Source: an uncultured Bacteroidales bacterium (GTDB lineage Bacteria > Bacteroidota > Bacteroidia > Bacteroidales > FEN-979). From it: a stretch of DNA of 64,000 nucleotides. Of the stretch, positions 26,805-36,063 are shown piece by piece (positions within the stretch are counted from its first letter, which is position 1; every line of letters starts with the position of its first letter). The stretch spans positions 48,405 through 112,404 of the forward strand of contig CAIVAT010000190.1 of assembly GCA_903903985.1 (NCBI GenBank), read 5' to 3'. The notes under the pieces were generated by a model that worked only from the letters and a program-made list of their open reading frames with translations, was not told where the DNA came from and did no database searches. Position numbers and translations under genes: made by a program.

Positions 26805-29800
26805 ATGAAAAAAATTCACGTATTAACAATTCTTTTTTTAATTGTTATCCTTCCTTTTAACGGGATAGGTGCGATCCTGCATGTCCCTGCAAACTACAGC
26901 ACGATTCAGGAAGGTATCAATGCATCTGCAGACGGAGATATCGTAATGGTTGATCCGGGCACTTATTATGAGCAGCTCAGTATGAATGGAAGAAGCATAA
27001 TCCTCTGTTCCAATTACTTCACAACCGGTAATGCTGCATTTATTGCAAGTACCATCATTGACGGAAGCAATAGCGGACGCGTTATAAGCATCAATAACTA
27101 TGAAAATTCGTCCTGTCAGGTTATCGGGTTTACAATCCAGCATGGAAATTCCACGGTGCCATGGGTGCCCGGAGAGACAGATGGCGGAGGCGGGATTTTT
27201 ATATTGGATTCATCACCTCAAATCCTCCACTGCATCATTCAAAATAACCAGTCATCTGGTTTTGGCGGGGGATTGACACTTTACGGTTCTTTTTCAAGTG
27301 CGAAAGTGATGAATTGCACCATTCAAAACAATACTTCAAATAGTTTTGGCGGAGGCGTCTTTATGGGTGATTGCAGCCCGGATGCAACAATTGTCAATTG
27401 CATCATTACCGGTAACACGAATACAAATGATAACGGCTTCAATGGTGGCGGTGGCGGTGTGAACCTTTACCATTCCGGCAAACTGGAGAATTGTCTGATT
27501 ACGAATAACAGCGCTCCAAATTCACCGGTTGGCGGAGGGGGTGTTCAATGCGACTGGGCTGATACTACAAACCACAGCACGCTCATTACCGGATGCACAA
27601 TTACCAGAAACACCGCTTTGAATTATGGGGGAGTTAGTGAAATAATATTAGGCGGGGAGTTCCGGAATTGCATCATATGGGGGAATACCGACATTCTTGG
27701 CAACCCCTCCAATTATAGCGGGAATTCATATGTTTATTGCTGTACCGATCCCTTGCCGGCAGGCGCAGGGAATATTTCGTCAGACCCGAGTTTCGTCGGT
27801 CCGGTATTGGGTAATTTCAGGTTATCAGCAGGAAGTCCATGTATCAATGCGGGCGACTATATTTTTAATGCTCAACCGTTTGACCTTGACGGGAAACCCA
27901 GGGTTTTTGGTCCTTCAATCGATATGGGCGCTTATGAGTTTGGTTCCACTGCCGACGTGACTGTTCAGATCGGATCCGGGGATGCGACTACAGATTTTTT
28001 TCCAATCTACTCTTGTTACAATTACAACTACAGTCAGCAACTCTATCTCGGAAGTGAAATAACTTCCGGCGGAGGTTCACCAGGGCTTATCTCCAAGATC
28101 AGGTTCTTCTATTCAGGAAACGGTTCACAGTTTTCAAACTGGAACGACTGGATTGTTTACCTTGGAAATACTACTAAGACGGAGTTTGCAAACTCAACGG
28201 ATTGGGTGCCGGTCAGTTCAATGACCCAGGTCTTCTCGGGAATAATTCCTGTTCCCGTTGGTGGAAATTGGCTTGAAATTACTTTACCAACTCCTTTTTA
28301 TTATTCAGGAGACAATGTTGTGGTAGCAGTGGATGAAAATGCATCCGGGTATGATTGTACAGCTCAATGGGGCTCATTTTATTCAGGCGCACCGCGCGGA
28401 TTGATTGCTTACGATGACAATAACAATCCCGATCCCGCATCACCACCGGTTGCCAATTACGATCCTTTTTGGGACATTGCCCAGGTGCAATTCAGCATAG
28501 ACCCTGCCGTCGGGACCCTTGAAGGGCATGTTGCTGAATTGCCAATCTGCAATGTTCCAATTTTGGGTGCGACAGTCACAAACGGCGCTACCTCCACCAC
28601 TACTGATGCTTCGGGGTATTACCATTTTATTTTACCGGTTGGAACCTATGATATTTCGGCCATCTATCATGATGCAAGCCAGACTGTTTCCTCCGTAATT
28701 ATCTCCCAGGGAAATGTCACCACCCAGGATTTCTGCGTGAACCCCTATTATGCACCACCGGTTAGCCTGCAGGCAAATGTCACAGGTACAAATCAGAACA
28801 ATGTTCATTTAACCTGGCTGGCCCCCGGGTCAGTTGCAGATCAATATATTCATTGGGATCCGGGAACCATATACGGCGGGCTTGGTTATAACGCTCCCGC
28901 AACCTTTAGCGTTGCCTCCAGGTGGCCGGTTGCAGATATTGCACCGTATGACGGAACCTACCTGAAAAAGATCCGTTTCGTTCCTGCTGATGCAAACGCA
29001 GCATACACATTGAAAGTCTGGAAAGGAAACGATGCATCAACTTTGCTTTTGTCTCAGGTTGTTACCGATCCGATTGTAGGCGGGTGGAATGATGTGGCAC
29101 TTACCACGCCAATCCTGATTGATGGCACCCAGGAATTGTGGTTTGGTTATGAAATCGTTGAAACCGTAGACGGGTACCCCGCTGGAATAGGACCCGGCCC
29201 GGTTTTCCCCGGAAAAGGTGATATGATTAATGCCGGGTATGGCTGGTTCTCCGTAAAAGAGGCATGGGGCTGGGATTTTAACTGGACACTGCAGGGATTT
29301 GTTTCCGAAAGCCCGGTGCCGTTGGCTCCGCAACAATTGATCCCTTTGGTTCAAAGCACATCTCTGGAAACCACCATACCCAATCCGGTACCGGCATCGG
29401 TGAAACCCCGGATCATTCAATTTGATCAGGCTGCTGCCACAAAACCCTCCTCTGAAGTTGCCATGACGGCAAATGTATTGCCAAAACTGGTAAATACGGC
29501 TCCTTCTGCCCCCATGGCCACCATGACCGGATACAATGTTTACCGCAATTATGGCAAGATCGCCGATAATATTCCTAGCCTCTCCTTTGATGATCTTGCG
29601 CTTCCCAAAGGAACGTATGAATACCAGGTCTCTGCCCAATATGAAAATGGGGAATCTGTACTGATCGGACCGGTATTTGTGAATATTTACACTTGTTTCC
29701 CTCCAACCAACCTGACCGTTACCAATTCTACGCTTACGACGACAACAGCTAACCTCTCATGGACTCCATCTACTGTTTCAACCAATCACGAATGGACCCT

Positions 29801-31955
29801 TGAATGGGGACCCGCTGGATTTGCGCAAGGATACGGTGACACTGTCCACATCACCTCAACGCCTTTTTATTCTTTTTCAAACCTTGCTCCGGGTACAGAA
29901 TATGATGTATATATCCGAACCTACTGCAGCTCCTCGGATGCCAGCGCCTGGGTTAAGAAGACTTTCCGCACCCATTACTTTAACTGTCCGGCGGGCGCCA
30001 CAGCGGAGGGGGAAGTTTGCGGCACTGCCACCAACAACGGATGCGAAATGGTACCCCCTCAAACCGGTAACATCAGCTGCGGTGAAACTGTATGCGGTAC
30101 TGCCTGGTTGCACAGGACGCACCGTGATTCCGACTGGTATACATTCACGCTTACGGAGACCAACGATGTGACGCTTACAGGAAATGCAGAATTCTCCTGC
30201 TTCATGGGCATCGCTTCCGCGCCTTGTTCAACAGCCATTTTTTATAATTCTACTACTAATTGGCCTGGAAACAGTACTTCGATCGTTGCACGGCTGAATG
30301 GACCAGGAGTTTATTTCGTAAATGTAGCACCTCAATATGCAGAGCAGGTGGCATGTGATTCACTTAACCGTTACTGGATAAAATTAACCTGTAATACTTG
30401 CCTGACACCGACTGTACTCAATGCAACCAATATCACCTCCACTTCTGCCGACCTTTCCTGGACATCCAATGCCACCAAGTGGAACATCGAATGGGGGCTG
30501 GCAGGGTTTGCTAAAGGGACAGGGACCATGATCACCGGTACAACTTCGAATCCTTATCATTTATCAGGGTTAACAATAGGCCATTCCTACAGTTATTATG
30601 TCCAGGGTGATTGCGGAGGAGGAAAAACAAGTAATTGGGCGGGTCCTTATAATTTTTTCCTGCCCTGTCCGGCAATTTCTCTGCCCTATGCAGAAGATTT
30701 CACCGGCCAGTTCATCGGATTCACACCACAGTGCTGGCAAGTGCAAAATTACGGAGGGCCAACAAACTGGATCGTTGATTTAAACAACTATGCCGGTGGG
30801 GAATTTCCGCAACTCATGTTTGTCTCCAATAATCCCTATTTCTCCGGCGGCAGGTCTTTTATGACTTCCCCTGTTATCAATACAACGGGGCAGATCTCTC
30901 TTAACCTGTCGTTTAAGCAATATATTGACGCTTATAGTCCTGGTACATCCTGTGAGATATGGACCACAAGCAATGGTGGGAATACCTGGAGTTCTGTCTG
31001 GTCAATTGCTCAAACCGGATTGGTGGGACCTGAAACAAAGACACTGTCAATTACTACACCCGATGTCGGTTCAGCGACATTCCAGTTTGCTTTCGCCGTA
31101 AACGGCAATTCCTGGGATATCGGCACCTGGCAAATCGATGACATTTCACTCACCGGGGTGCCTGGGTATGGAACGATCCAGGGTGTTGTGACACATTGCA
31201 CCGACGCTGCGATCCTTCAGGGGGTTACGGTCACTGCAGGGGCAAATACGACGACATCCAACGCAAGTGGGTTTTACCAGTTTGCGGATATTCCGATCGG
31301 AACCTATAATGTAGAATTCAGCAAGGCGGGTTATGTTTCAAAATCAGTACCGGGGGTTCATGTGCTGAATGGTATAACAACCACCCAGGATACCTGTCTG
31401 ATTCTCACCGGCCCTCCGGCAATGAGGGCTGTCCAGAATGAAACGGTCATCAATGGACAATCAACCTGCTTTGATGCAACCCAAACCATCACGGTTGCCG
31501 GCACCGGAACGACGTTTATTGTCGAAAATGGAGGCAATGTTAATCTGATAGCCGGGATAAGCATCGATTACCTACCGGGCACCTGGGCCAAGGCGGGTAG
31601 TCACATGCATGGCACCATTTCGCCCAGTGGTCCTTTCTGCGGTGTAAAAGCTGCGACTTTGATCACCGCCGAGACCGCTGGAGAGGAAAATCCCATCGTT
31701 GTTGAAAAACCAAACATCAGGGTTTATCCCAATCCCACAAACGGGAAATTCAAAATGGAACTGACCGGCAAGCTTCAAACGGAAATGATCAGGGTAGTAA
31801 TTTATGGGTTGCGTGGAGAGATTGTCCTGTCGGAAACACTTTCAGGAGAGACAGGACACGAATTTTCATTGTCAGACAACCCGGCCGGGATCTATTTTAT
31901 CAAAGTGGTTGCCGGTGACAATGTTTTAACCTCCAAACTGATTAAAACAAGATAA
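26805..31955 (+). CDS. Giant T9SS cargo protein: beta-helix, Fn3, CarboxypepD-like and sorting domains
   Basis: 1716 residues with signal peptide MKKIHVLTILFLIVILPFNG. The order is: a right-handed beta-helix (about 25-385, VPANYSTIQEGINASADGDI; ends near FDLDGKPRVFGPSIDMGAYEF, a common end of such helices); a carbohydrate-binding-like region; a CarboxypepD_reg-like domain (568-640, LEGHVAELPICN); Fn3-like domains near 960-1050 and 1200-1285; a MAM/cleaved-adhesin-like domain (CPAISLPYAEDFTGQFIGFT, about 1290-1450); a second CarboxypepD_reg-like domain (near 1455-1530); a cysteine-containing module (about 1540-1610); and the T9SS type A sorting signal (IRVYPNPTNGKFKMEL to the end). It is probably exported by the T9SS and surface-bound; glycan or matrix binding is inferred. 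Confidence 0.9.
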   Translation: MKKIHVLTILFLIVILPFNGIGAILHVPANYSTIQEGINASADGDIVMVDPGTYYEQLSMNGRSIILCSNYFTTGNAAFIASTIIDGSNSGRVISINNYENSSCQVIGFTIQHGNSTVPWVPGETDGGGGIFILDSSPQILHCIIQNNQSSGFGGGLTLYGSFSSAKVMNCTIQNNTSNSFGGGVFMGDCSPDATIVNCIITGNTNTNDNGFNGGGGGVNLYHSGKLENCLITNNSAPNSPVGGGGVQCDWADTTNHSTLITGCTITRNTALNYGGVSEIILGGEFRNCIIWGNTDILGNPSNYSGNSYVYCCTDPLPAGAGNISSDPSFVGPVLGNFRLSAGSPCINAGDYIFNAQPFDLDGKPRVFGPSIDMGAYEFGSTADVTVQIGSGDATTDFFPIYSCYNYNYSQQLYLGSEITSGGGSPGLISKIRFFYSGNGSQFSNWNDWIVYLGNTTKTEFANSTDWVPVSSMTQVFSGIIPVPVGGNWLEITLPTPFYYSGDNVVVAVDENASGYDCTAQWGSFYSGAPRGLIAYDDNNNPDPASPPVANYDPFWDIAQVQFSIDPAVGTLEGHVAELPICNVPILGATVTNGATSTTTDASGYYHFILPVGTYDISAIYHDASQTVSSVIISQGNVTTQDFCVNPYYAPPVSLQANVTGTNQNNVHLTWLAPGSVADQYIHWDPGTIYGGLGYNAPATFSVASRWPVADIAPYDGTYLKKIRFVPADANAAYTLKVWKGNDASTLLLSQVVTDPIVGGWNDVALTTPILIDGTQELWFGYEIVETVDGYPAGIGPGPVFPGKGDMINAGYGWFSVKEAWGWDFNWTLQGFVSESPVPLAPQQLIPLVQSTSLETTIPNPVPASVKPRIIQFDQAAATKPSSEVAMTANVLPKLVNTAPSAPMATMTGYNVYRNYGKIADNIPSLSFDDLALPKGTYEYQVSAQYENGESVLIGPVFVNIYTCFPPTNLTVTNSTLTTTTANLSWTPSTVSTNHEWTLEWGPAGFAQGYGDTVHITSTPFYSFSNLAPGTEYDVYIRTYCSSSDASAWVKKTFRTHYFNCPAGATAEGEVCGTATNNGCEMVPPQTGNISCGETVCGTAWLHRTHRDSDWYTFTLTETNDVTLTGNAEFSCFMGIASAPCSTAIFYNSTTNWPGNSTSIVARLNGPGVYFVNVAPQYAEQVACDSLNRYWIKLTCNTCLTPTVLNATNITSTSADLSWTSNATKWNIEWGLAGFAKGTGTMITGTTSNPYHLSGLTIGHSYSYYVQGDCGGGKTSNWAGPYNFFLPCPAISLPYAEDFTGQFIGFTPQCWQVQNYGGPTNWIVDLNNYAGGEFPQLMFVSNNPYFSGGRSFMTSPVINTTGQISLNLSFKQYIDAYSPGTSCEIWTTSNGGNTWSSVWSIAQTGLVGPETKTLSITTPDVGSATFQFAFAVNGNSWDIGTWQIDDISLTGVPGYGTIQGVVTHCTDAAILQGVTVTAGANTTTSNASGFYQFADIPIGTYNVEFSKAGYVSKSVPGVHVLNGITTTQDTCLILTGPPAMRAVQNETVINGQSTCFDATQTITVAGTGTTFIVENGGNVNLIAGISIDYLPGTWAKAGSHMHGTISPSGPFCGVKAATLITAETAGEENPIVVEKPNIRVYPNPTNGKFKMELTGKLQTEMIRVVIYGLRGEIVLSETLSGETGHEFSLSDNPAGIYFIKVVAGDNVLTSKLIKTR

Positions 31956-31987
31956 TCAACCCGATCAGGAGTCGTTCAATCGTATTC

Positions 31988-32023
31988 AGCCCCATTAATT
32001 GGCATATAACAATTAATGGGGCT
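31988..32023. terminator. Perfect 14-bp hairpin between convergent genes
   Basis: AGCCCCATTAATTG (31988-32001) and CAATTAATGGGGCT (32010-32023) pair perfectly across an 8-nt loop. It lies between the T9SS gene stop (31955) and the helicase stop (32043). It can serve both directions; the flanking T-tract is weak. Confidence 0.8.
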
Positions 32024-32042
32024 GCTGTTTCACTGAATTATC

Positions 32043-33356
32043 CTATTCATTGGATATCTCCATCCTGACTTTTTTGTTCTTGACCTTTTCATTTTTGATC
32101 AGTTCAACGACCTTTTCAATTTTTTTACTGTTCACGGCAGCAAAGGAAGCATGATCGAGTACTTCAATGAGTCCCAGGTCCTCTTTTTCAAGCTTCCCTT
32201 TTTGCAGCAACATGCCAACAATGTCCATTTTGTTGATCTTTTCCTTTTTACCGGCGGCGATGTACAGGGTACGCCACCGGGATTTTCCGGGTAAGATGAT
32301 TTTTCCCGGCAATGATTCGGTTTCCGGGGTTTCATGGATAAAGGGAGGCAGGTGATCCCTGGCAGACAGCAGCAAATAGGAGGTTCCGGGTGCATTCATC
32401 CTGGCAGTTCTCCCGTTCCTGTGGGTGAAAATATCACGCGAACCGGGCAACTGGTAGTGTATGATCGCCTCTATTTCGGAAATGTCGAGCCCTCGGGAAG
32501 CAAGGTCGGTGGTTACCAGCACAGGATGGGTTCCGTTCCTGAACTTGATCAGCGCACGCTCCCGCTCCTCCTGCCCCAGTCCGCCATGAAAAATGCCATG
32601 GGCCAATCCTTTTTCCGACAACAGGATACTGATGCGCTCAACGGCTTCCCTGTGATTGCAGAAAACCAGCGCTAGTTTATTTTGCAACTTACAGATCAGG
32701 GCAAACAGGATCTGCAATTTATCGGCATCTTCTGCCCGGAGGTACTTTAATTTTAACCCTGCCGTGGTTGGAGAGGGGCTGTTTAAAAAATTAAGTTCCA
32801 TGGGATTTTTGATTCCCGTAAACCCGGGAATCTCCTCCATCCGCGTTGCTGAAGTCAAAATGCGCTTCTGTAACTTTTTCACTTGGGAAATGATGAACGA
32901 CATATCCTCTTTAAACCCGAATTCCAGGGATTTGTCAAATTCGTCAAGGACCAGGAAGTGGATCGTTCCGGCATCAAAATGGCCATGCCGGATATGAAAG
33001 GAAATTCTGCCCGGTGTTCCGATGACAACAGCAGGGAGTTGTATCAGGTTATTCCTTTCGGTTTTGGTTGCATGTCCTCCATAGAAGCAGTTCACCTTGA
33101 ACCCGGTATTCATTTGCTTGAAAACCTGTTCAATCTGCAAGGCCAATTCGCGCGAAGGGACCAGTATCAATGCCTGTACACCGTACTTGTCGGTGATCAG
33201 ACTTTTTAGTATTGGCAAAAGGAATGCCAGTGTTTTCCCTGATCCCGTGGGGGAAAGGATCACAAGGTCTTTTGATTTCTTTGCTGCCTCCATGGCAGCC
33301 AGCTGCATGTCATTTAAGGAATCGATCTTTAAATGCTCCAGTGATTTTTTAACCAT
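32043..33356 (-). CDS. DEAD-box-family RNA helicase with DbpA-like RNA-binding domain
   Basis: 437 residues. Helicase motifs in order: Q motif region (LNDMQLAAMEAA), I SPTGSGKT near 35-42, Ia PSRELA, TPGR, II DEFD near 137, III SAT near 168, IV-V LVTTDLASRGLDI, VI HRNGRTAR near 308. Motif II reads DEFD in place of DEAD. The last 75 residues (WRTLYIAAGKKEKINKMDIVG to VRMEI) resemble the DbpA C-terminal RNA-binding domain, which in other bacteria targets 23S rRNA hairpin 92 during 50S assembly. A ribosome-assembly role is therefore likely. Upstream is a broken lipoprotein gene in the same direction. Confidence 0.9.
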   Translation of the reverse strand: MVKKSLEHLKIDSLNDMQLAAMEAAKKSKDLVILSPTGSGKTLAFLLPILKSLITDKYGVQALILVPSRELALQIEQVFKQMNTGFKVNCFYGGHATKTERNNLIQLPAVVIGTPGRISFHIRHGHFDAGTIHFLVLDEFDKSLEFGFKEDMSFIISQVKKLQKRILTSATRMEEIPGFTGIKNPMELNFLNSPSPTTAGLKLKYLRAEDADKLQILFALICKLQNKLALVFCNHREAVERISILLSEKGLAHGIFHGGLGQEERERALIKFRNGTHPVLVTTDLASRGLDISEIEAIIHYQLPGSRDIFTHRNGRTARMNAPGTSYLLLSARDHLPPFIHETPETESLPGKIILPGKSRWRTLYIAAGKKEKINKMDIVGMLLQKGKLEKEDLGLIEVLDHASFAAVNSKKIEKVVELIKNEKVKNKKVRMEISNE

Positions 33357-33453
33357 CTTTGTTTTATAGATGTTCTAAATGTACACAAAATTCCGGTGGA
33401 GGAAACCTCAATGAATCATACCGGGTTGATGACAGATTGCTATGCACGTGATA

Positions 33454-33774
33454 TTATTCCTGGATCTTAAGTTTAGCGATATCCCCAGGTGAAATGGTTT
33501 TATCGGAATATTGATGAAGTGGGATTTGTTGCCGTAAAGTAAACTGTCCTTCATAAACATGGTGTCAAAATAAACGATTTTATGTTCTCCGTCCTGAAAT
33601 AACGCCAATGGCCCCTAACCTGAAATCATAAACTTCATGAATGCTGTTGGTATCAATCTTTGCAAGTTGTTTATTCATGCTGGCGGTGGTACAATAATAA
33701 GTTGTACAGCCGGGGAGGAATACCAAAAAAAACATTCCAAAGAGGGCATTGTTAAATTTTGTATTTTTTTGCAT
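33454..33774 (-). pseudogene. Small lipoprotein gene with two compensating frame changes
   Basis: The start MQKNTKFNNALFGMFFLVFL has a lipoprotein signal ending PGC. The frame runs to VYDFRLGAIGVIS, then meets TAA (33580-33582) and TGA (33565-33567). Between about 33600 and 33555 a sensible protein segment (LFQDGEHKIVYFDTM) is found in another frame, after which the first frame resumes as YEGQFTLRQQIPLHQYSDKT and ends IAKLKIQE at TAA 33454-33456. The total length, 107 codons, is a multiple of three, so a deletion and insertion of one or two bases would cancel. It is a decayed gene, or an assembly or sequencing error in a real one. The function is unknown. Confidence 0.6.
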
Positions 33775-33887
33775 AAGTTGTTTTGTATAGAATCGAGGAT
33801 TCATATTGATAGTATGAATAATTGGCCCGGTAAGTCATCCAAAGGTAATCAATAGAACCCTTCGAGTGTGACCGAGCCAGACATTCT

Positions 33888-33918
33888 CTTGCTTTCCTGG
33901 TTTTTCTATATAACTTTG
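33888..33918 (+). promoter_or_regulatory. Putative promoter of the 17-residue-repeat protein gene
   Basis: TTG at 33888-33890, a 20-nt spacer and TAACTTTG at 33911-33918. The predicted leader is about 57 nt to the ATG at 33982. Confidence 0.6.
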
Positions 33919-33981
33919 TGGGTATCTGCCAGGATGAGGTGTTTGCCCCACCCTGAGAAGATTACCTAACCTTCATGTTTT

Positions 33982-34887
33982 ATGAAAAAGTTACTGTTTG
34001 CCATTGCTTTTGCACAATGCTGTGCATTGCAGCTTGTTGCCCAGGAACACTTCCGGTTTGACAGCATCCGGCTGGAATTCATCAATAACGGTTTCCATGT
34101 GATGATCGGCGACAGCACCGGGATGAATGATACCGCCAATGCCCGCACCATTGAAAACACGTTTGTTGGCCATAGCGCCGGAAGCATGACCCGTGCGAGC
34201 CGGAATACTTTCATCGGGACCCGTGCCGGTGAGAATGACATCCTGGGCTGGGAAAACGTATTCGTTGGTGCCTGGGCCGGACGATGGGACTCTGCAGGCC
34301 AGTGCAATACCTATATTGGCGCAGATGCAGGGTCACATAACAAAACAGGCTGGTGCAATACATTTATAGGTTATGGAACCGGCATGCTTGATTCGGTCGG
34401 GGTTAATAACGTTTTCATCGGTTATTGTGCAGGTTTGCGAAATACCATGGGGCAAAAAAATATTTTTATCGGCACTACTTCCGGCTTTAATAATACTTCG
34501 GGAACAGAAAATACTTTTTTAGGAGTCTCCTCCGGTGGTTCCAATATTACAGGTAGCAGCAATACTTATATCGGCCGGAGAGCCGGACTTAACAACAAGA
34601 CAGGATCAGGAAATGTTTTTCTTGGCTATTATGCAGGGTCTAAAGAAATGGGTAACAATAAGTTATATATTGCTAATGACAGCACCATCGCACCCCTGAT
34701 ATATGGCGAATTTGACAGAAACCTGCTGAAACTGAATGCAGAAACCAGGGTGGCAGATCATGACGTTTATATTACCGATCCTTCCAAAGGGGTCATTCTC
34801 AGATCGCCGGGAGGAAATTGCTGGCGAATCAGGGTGATGGATAACGGAACACTCATCACTGAACAGGTCAATCCGTGCCCGCAATAA
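33982..34887 (+). CDS. Secreted protein with ten 17-residue NTFIG-type repeats
   Basis: 301 residues with signal peptide MKKLLFAIAFAQCCALQLVAQ. Residues of about 55-225 are ten tandem 17-residue repeats of the form N-(T/V)-(F/Y)-(I/V/L)-G-x-x-(A/S)-G-x5-G-x-x, such as NTYIGADAGSHNKTGWC. The glycine/hydrophobic periodicity resembles beta-roll or head repeats of trimeric adhesins (YadA type) and tail-fibre regions. The C-terminal 75 residues (GNNKLYIANDSTIAPLIYGEFD ... DHDVYITDPSKGVILRSPGGNCWRI) resemble the neck before intramolecular-chaperone domains, but no such domain follows. No T9SS sorting signal is present. The function is unknown; an adhesive surface fibre is possible. Confidence 0.72.
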   Translation: MKKLLFAIAFAQCCALQLVAQEHFRFDSIRLEFINNGFHVMIGDSTGMNDTANARTIENTFVGHSAGSMTRASRNTFIGTRAGENDILGWENVFVGAWAGRWDSAGQCNTYIGADAGSHNKTGWCNTFIGYGTGMLDSVGVNNVFIGYCAGLRNTMGQKNIFIGTTSGFNNTSGTENTFLGVSSGGSNITGSSNTYIGRRAGLNNKTGSGNVFLGYYAGSKEMGNNKLYIANDSTIAPLIYGEFDRNLLKLNAETRVADHDVYITDPSKGVILRSPGGNCWRIRVMDNGTLITEQVNPCPQ

Positions 34888-34949
34888 AAGTTCAGGTTCT
34901 GTATGCAAAGTGCAAGCTACTGAATAGTGACTTATGATCGTAATCTGAT

Positions 34950-36020
34950 ATGTACGAAAAAAAAGATAAAAAAACCGCTGAGGCAAAGACCGGGCTGACT
35001 TCACTGGCTGAACTGGGTGAATTTGGCCTGATCGACCGGTTGACAAAGAATGTAAAGTATTATCACCCTGAAACATTGAAAGGGATTGGAGATGATGCTG
35101 CAGTAATGGATGCGGGAGACAAAGTCATCCTTTTTTCAACCGATCTGTTGGTGGAGGGTATCCATTTTGACCTGACCTATATGCCTTTGAAACACCTCGG
35201 CTACAAGGCTGCCGTGGTGAACATCTCTGATATAGCAGCCATGAATGGCATTCCCAAACAAATGACATTTTCACTGGCTGTCTCCAGCCGTTTTTCGGCA
35301 GAAGCGCTCGATGAACTATACACGGGGGTCATCATGGCATGTGAAAAATACAAGGTCGACCTGGTGGGCGGCGATACCAGTTCCAATATAAAAGGGCTGA
35401 TGATCTCTGTTTCCATCCTCGGGGAGGCAAAAAAGGAGGAGGTTTGCTACCGCAGCGGCGCCAGGTCAGGCGATCTGCTTTGTGTAACAGGCGACCTGGG
35501 AAGCGCCTATATTGGCTTGCTCGTCCTTGAACGGGAGAAGTCGGTATTTCAGGTCGACCCGAACATGCAGCCGGAACTGACGGGATTCGATTACCAGATC
35601 GGCCGGCAGCTAAGACCCGAAGCACGGACTGACATCCGCAATCTGTTTATTGGGACAGGGATCAGTCCAACATCCATGATCGATATTTCCGACGGCCTGG
35701 CTTCGGAAATCCTGCATATCTGCAAACAATCCGGTGTTGGATGCAAACTTTTCGAGGGTAAAATCCCCATGGATGAGCATACCCGCGAACTTGCCAAAGA
35801 ATATAAGATCATCCCAAGTGTTGCCGCCCTGAGCGGTGGGGAAGATTACGAGTTGCTTTTCACCGTGAAGCAGGAAGATTATGAGAAAATCAAGGATATA
35901 GCCGGGATCAGCATCATCGGACACATGACTGCTCCTTCGGAGGGGAAAGTGATGATCACACCCGATGGAAAATCCATTCCCATAACGGCACAGGGGTGGG
36001 ATGGGATGCGCATCAGATGA
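34950..36020 (+). CDS. thiL: Thiamine-monophosphate kinase ThiL
   Basis: 356 residues. ThiL phosphorylates thiamine monophosphate to the coenzyme thiamine diphosphate. Conserved parts: GEFGLIDRLTKN near residue 26, the metal/ATP motif GIGDDAAVMDAGDKVILFSTDLLVEGIHF (about 50-77), GYKAAVVNISDIAAMNG (90-106), LVGGDTSSNIKGLMISVSILG (about 135-155), TSMIDISDGLASEILHI (near 235-250) and ALSGGEDYELLFTV (about 290). The N-terminus is longer than usual by about 20 lysine/glutamate-rich residues. The gene is followed at once by a GC-rich palindrome and a convergent aldolase gene. Confidence 0.95.
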   Translation: MYEKKDKKTAEAKTGLTSLAELGEFGLIDRLTKNVKYYHPETLKGIGDDAAVMDAGDKVILFSTDLLVEGIHFDLTYMPLKHLGYKAAVVNISDIAAMNGIPKQMTFSLAVSSRFSAEALDELYTGVIMACEKYKVDLVGGDTSSNIKGLMISVSILGEAKKEEVCYRSGARSGDLLCVTGDLGSAYIGLLVLEREKSVFQVDPNMQPELTGFDYQIGRQLRPEARTDIRNLFIGTGISPTSMIDISDGLASEILHICKQSGVGCKLFEGKIPMDEHTRELAKEYKIIPSVAALSGGEDYELLFTVKQEDYEKIKDIAGISIIGHMTAPSEGKVMITPDGKSIPITAQGWDGMRIR

Positions 36021-36062
36021 CCCCACCCCTCCCCTTGAAGGGGAGGGGCCGGGGGAGAGGTC
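36021..36062. repeat. GC-rich intergenic palindrome, copy C (thiL-aldolase junction)
   Basis: Starts directly after the thiL TGA and ends one base before the aldolase stop. It contains a perfect inverted repeat with 11-nt arms at 36026-36048 (CCCCTCCCCTT / AAGGGGAGGGG), followed by CCGGGGGAGAGGTC. Confidence 0.75.
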
Positions 36063-36063
36063 G

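Noticed and set aside
33454..33608. A second small gene in the shifted frame of the broken lipoprotein
   Set aside because: Its sensible part is only the middle piece of the same protein, and its own C-terminus (HLGISLNLRSRNNI) reads as noise.
33982..34887. Phage tail-fibre gene
   Set aside because: A signal peptide is present and no phage gene surrounds it; only the repeat style is similar.
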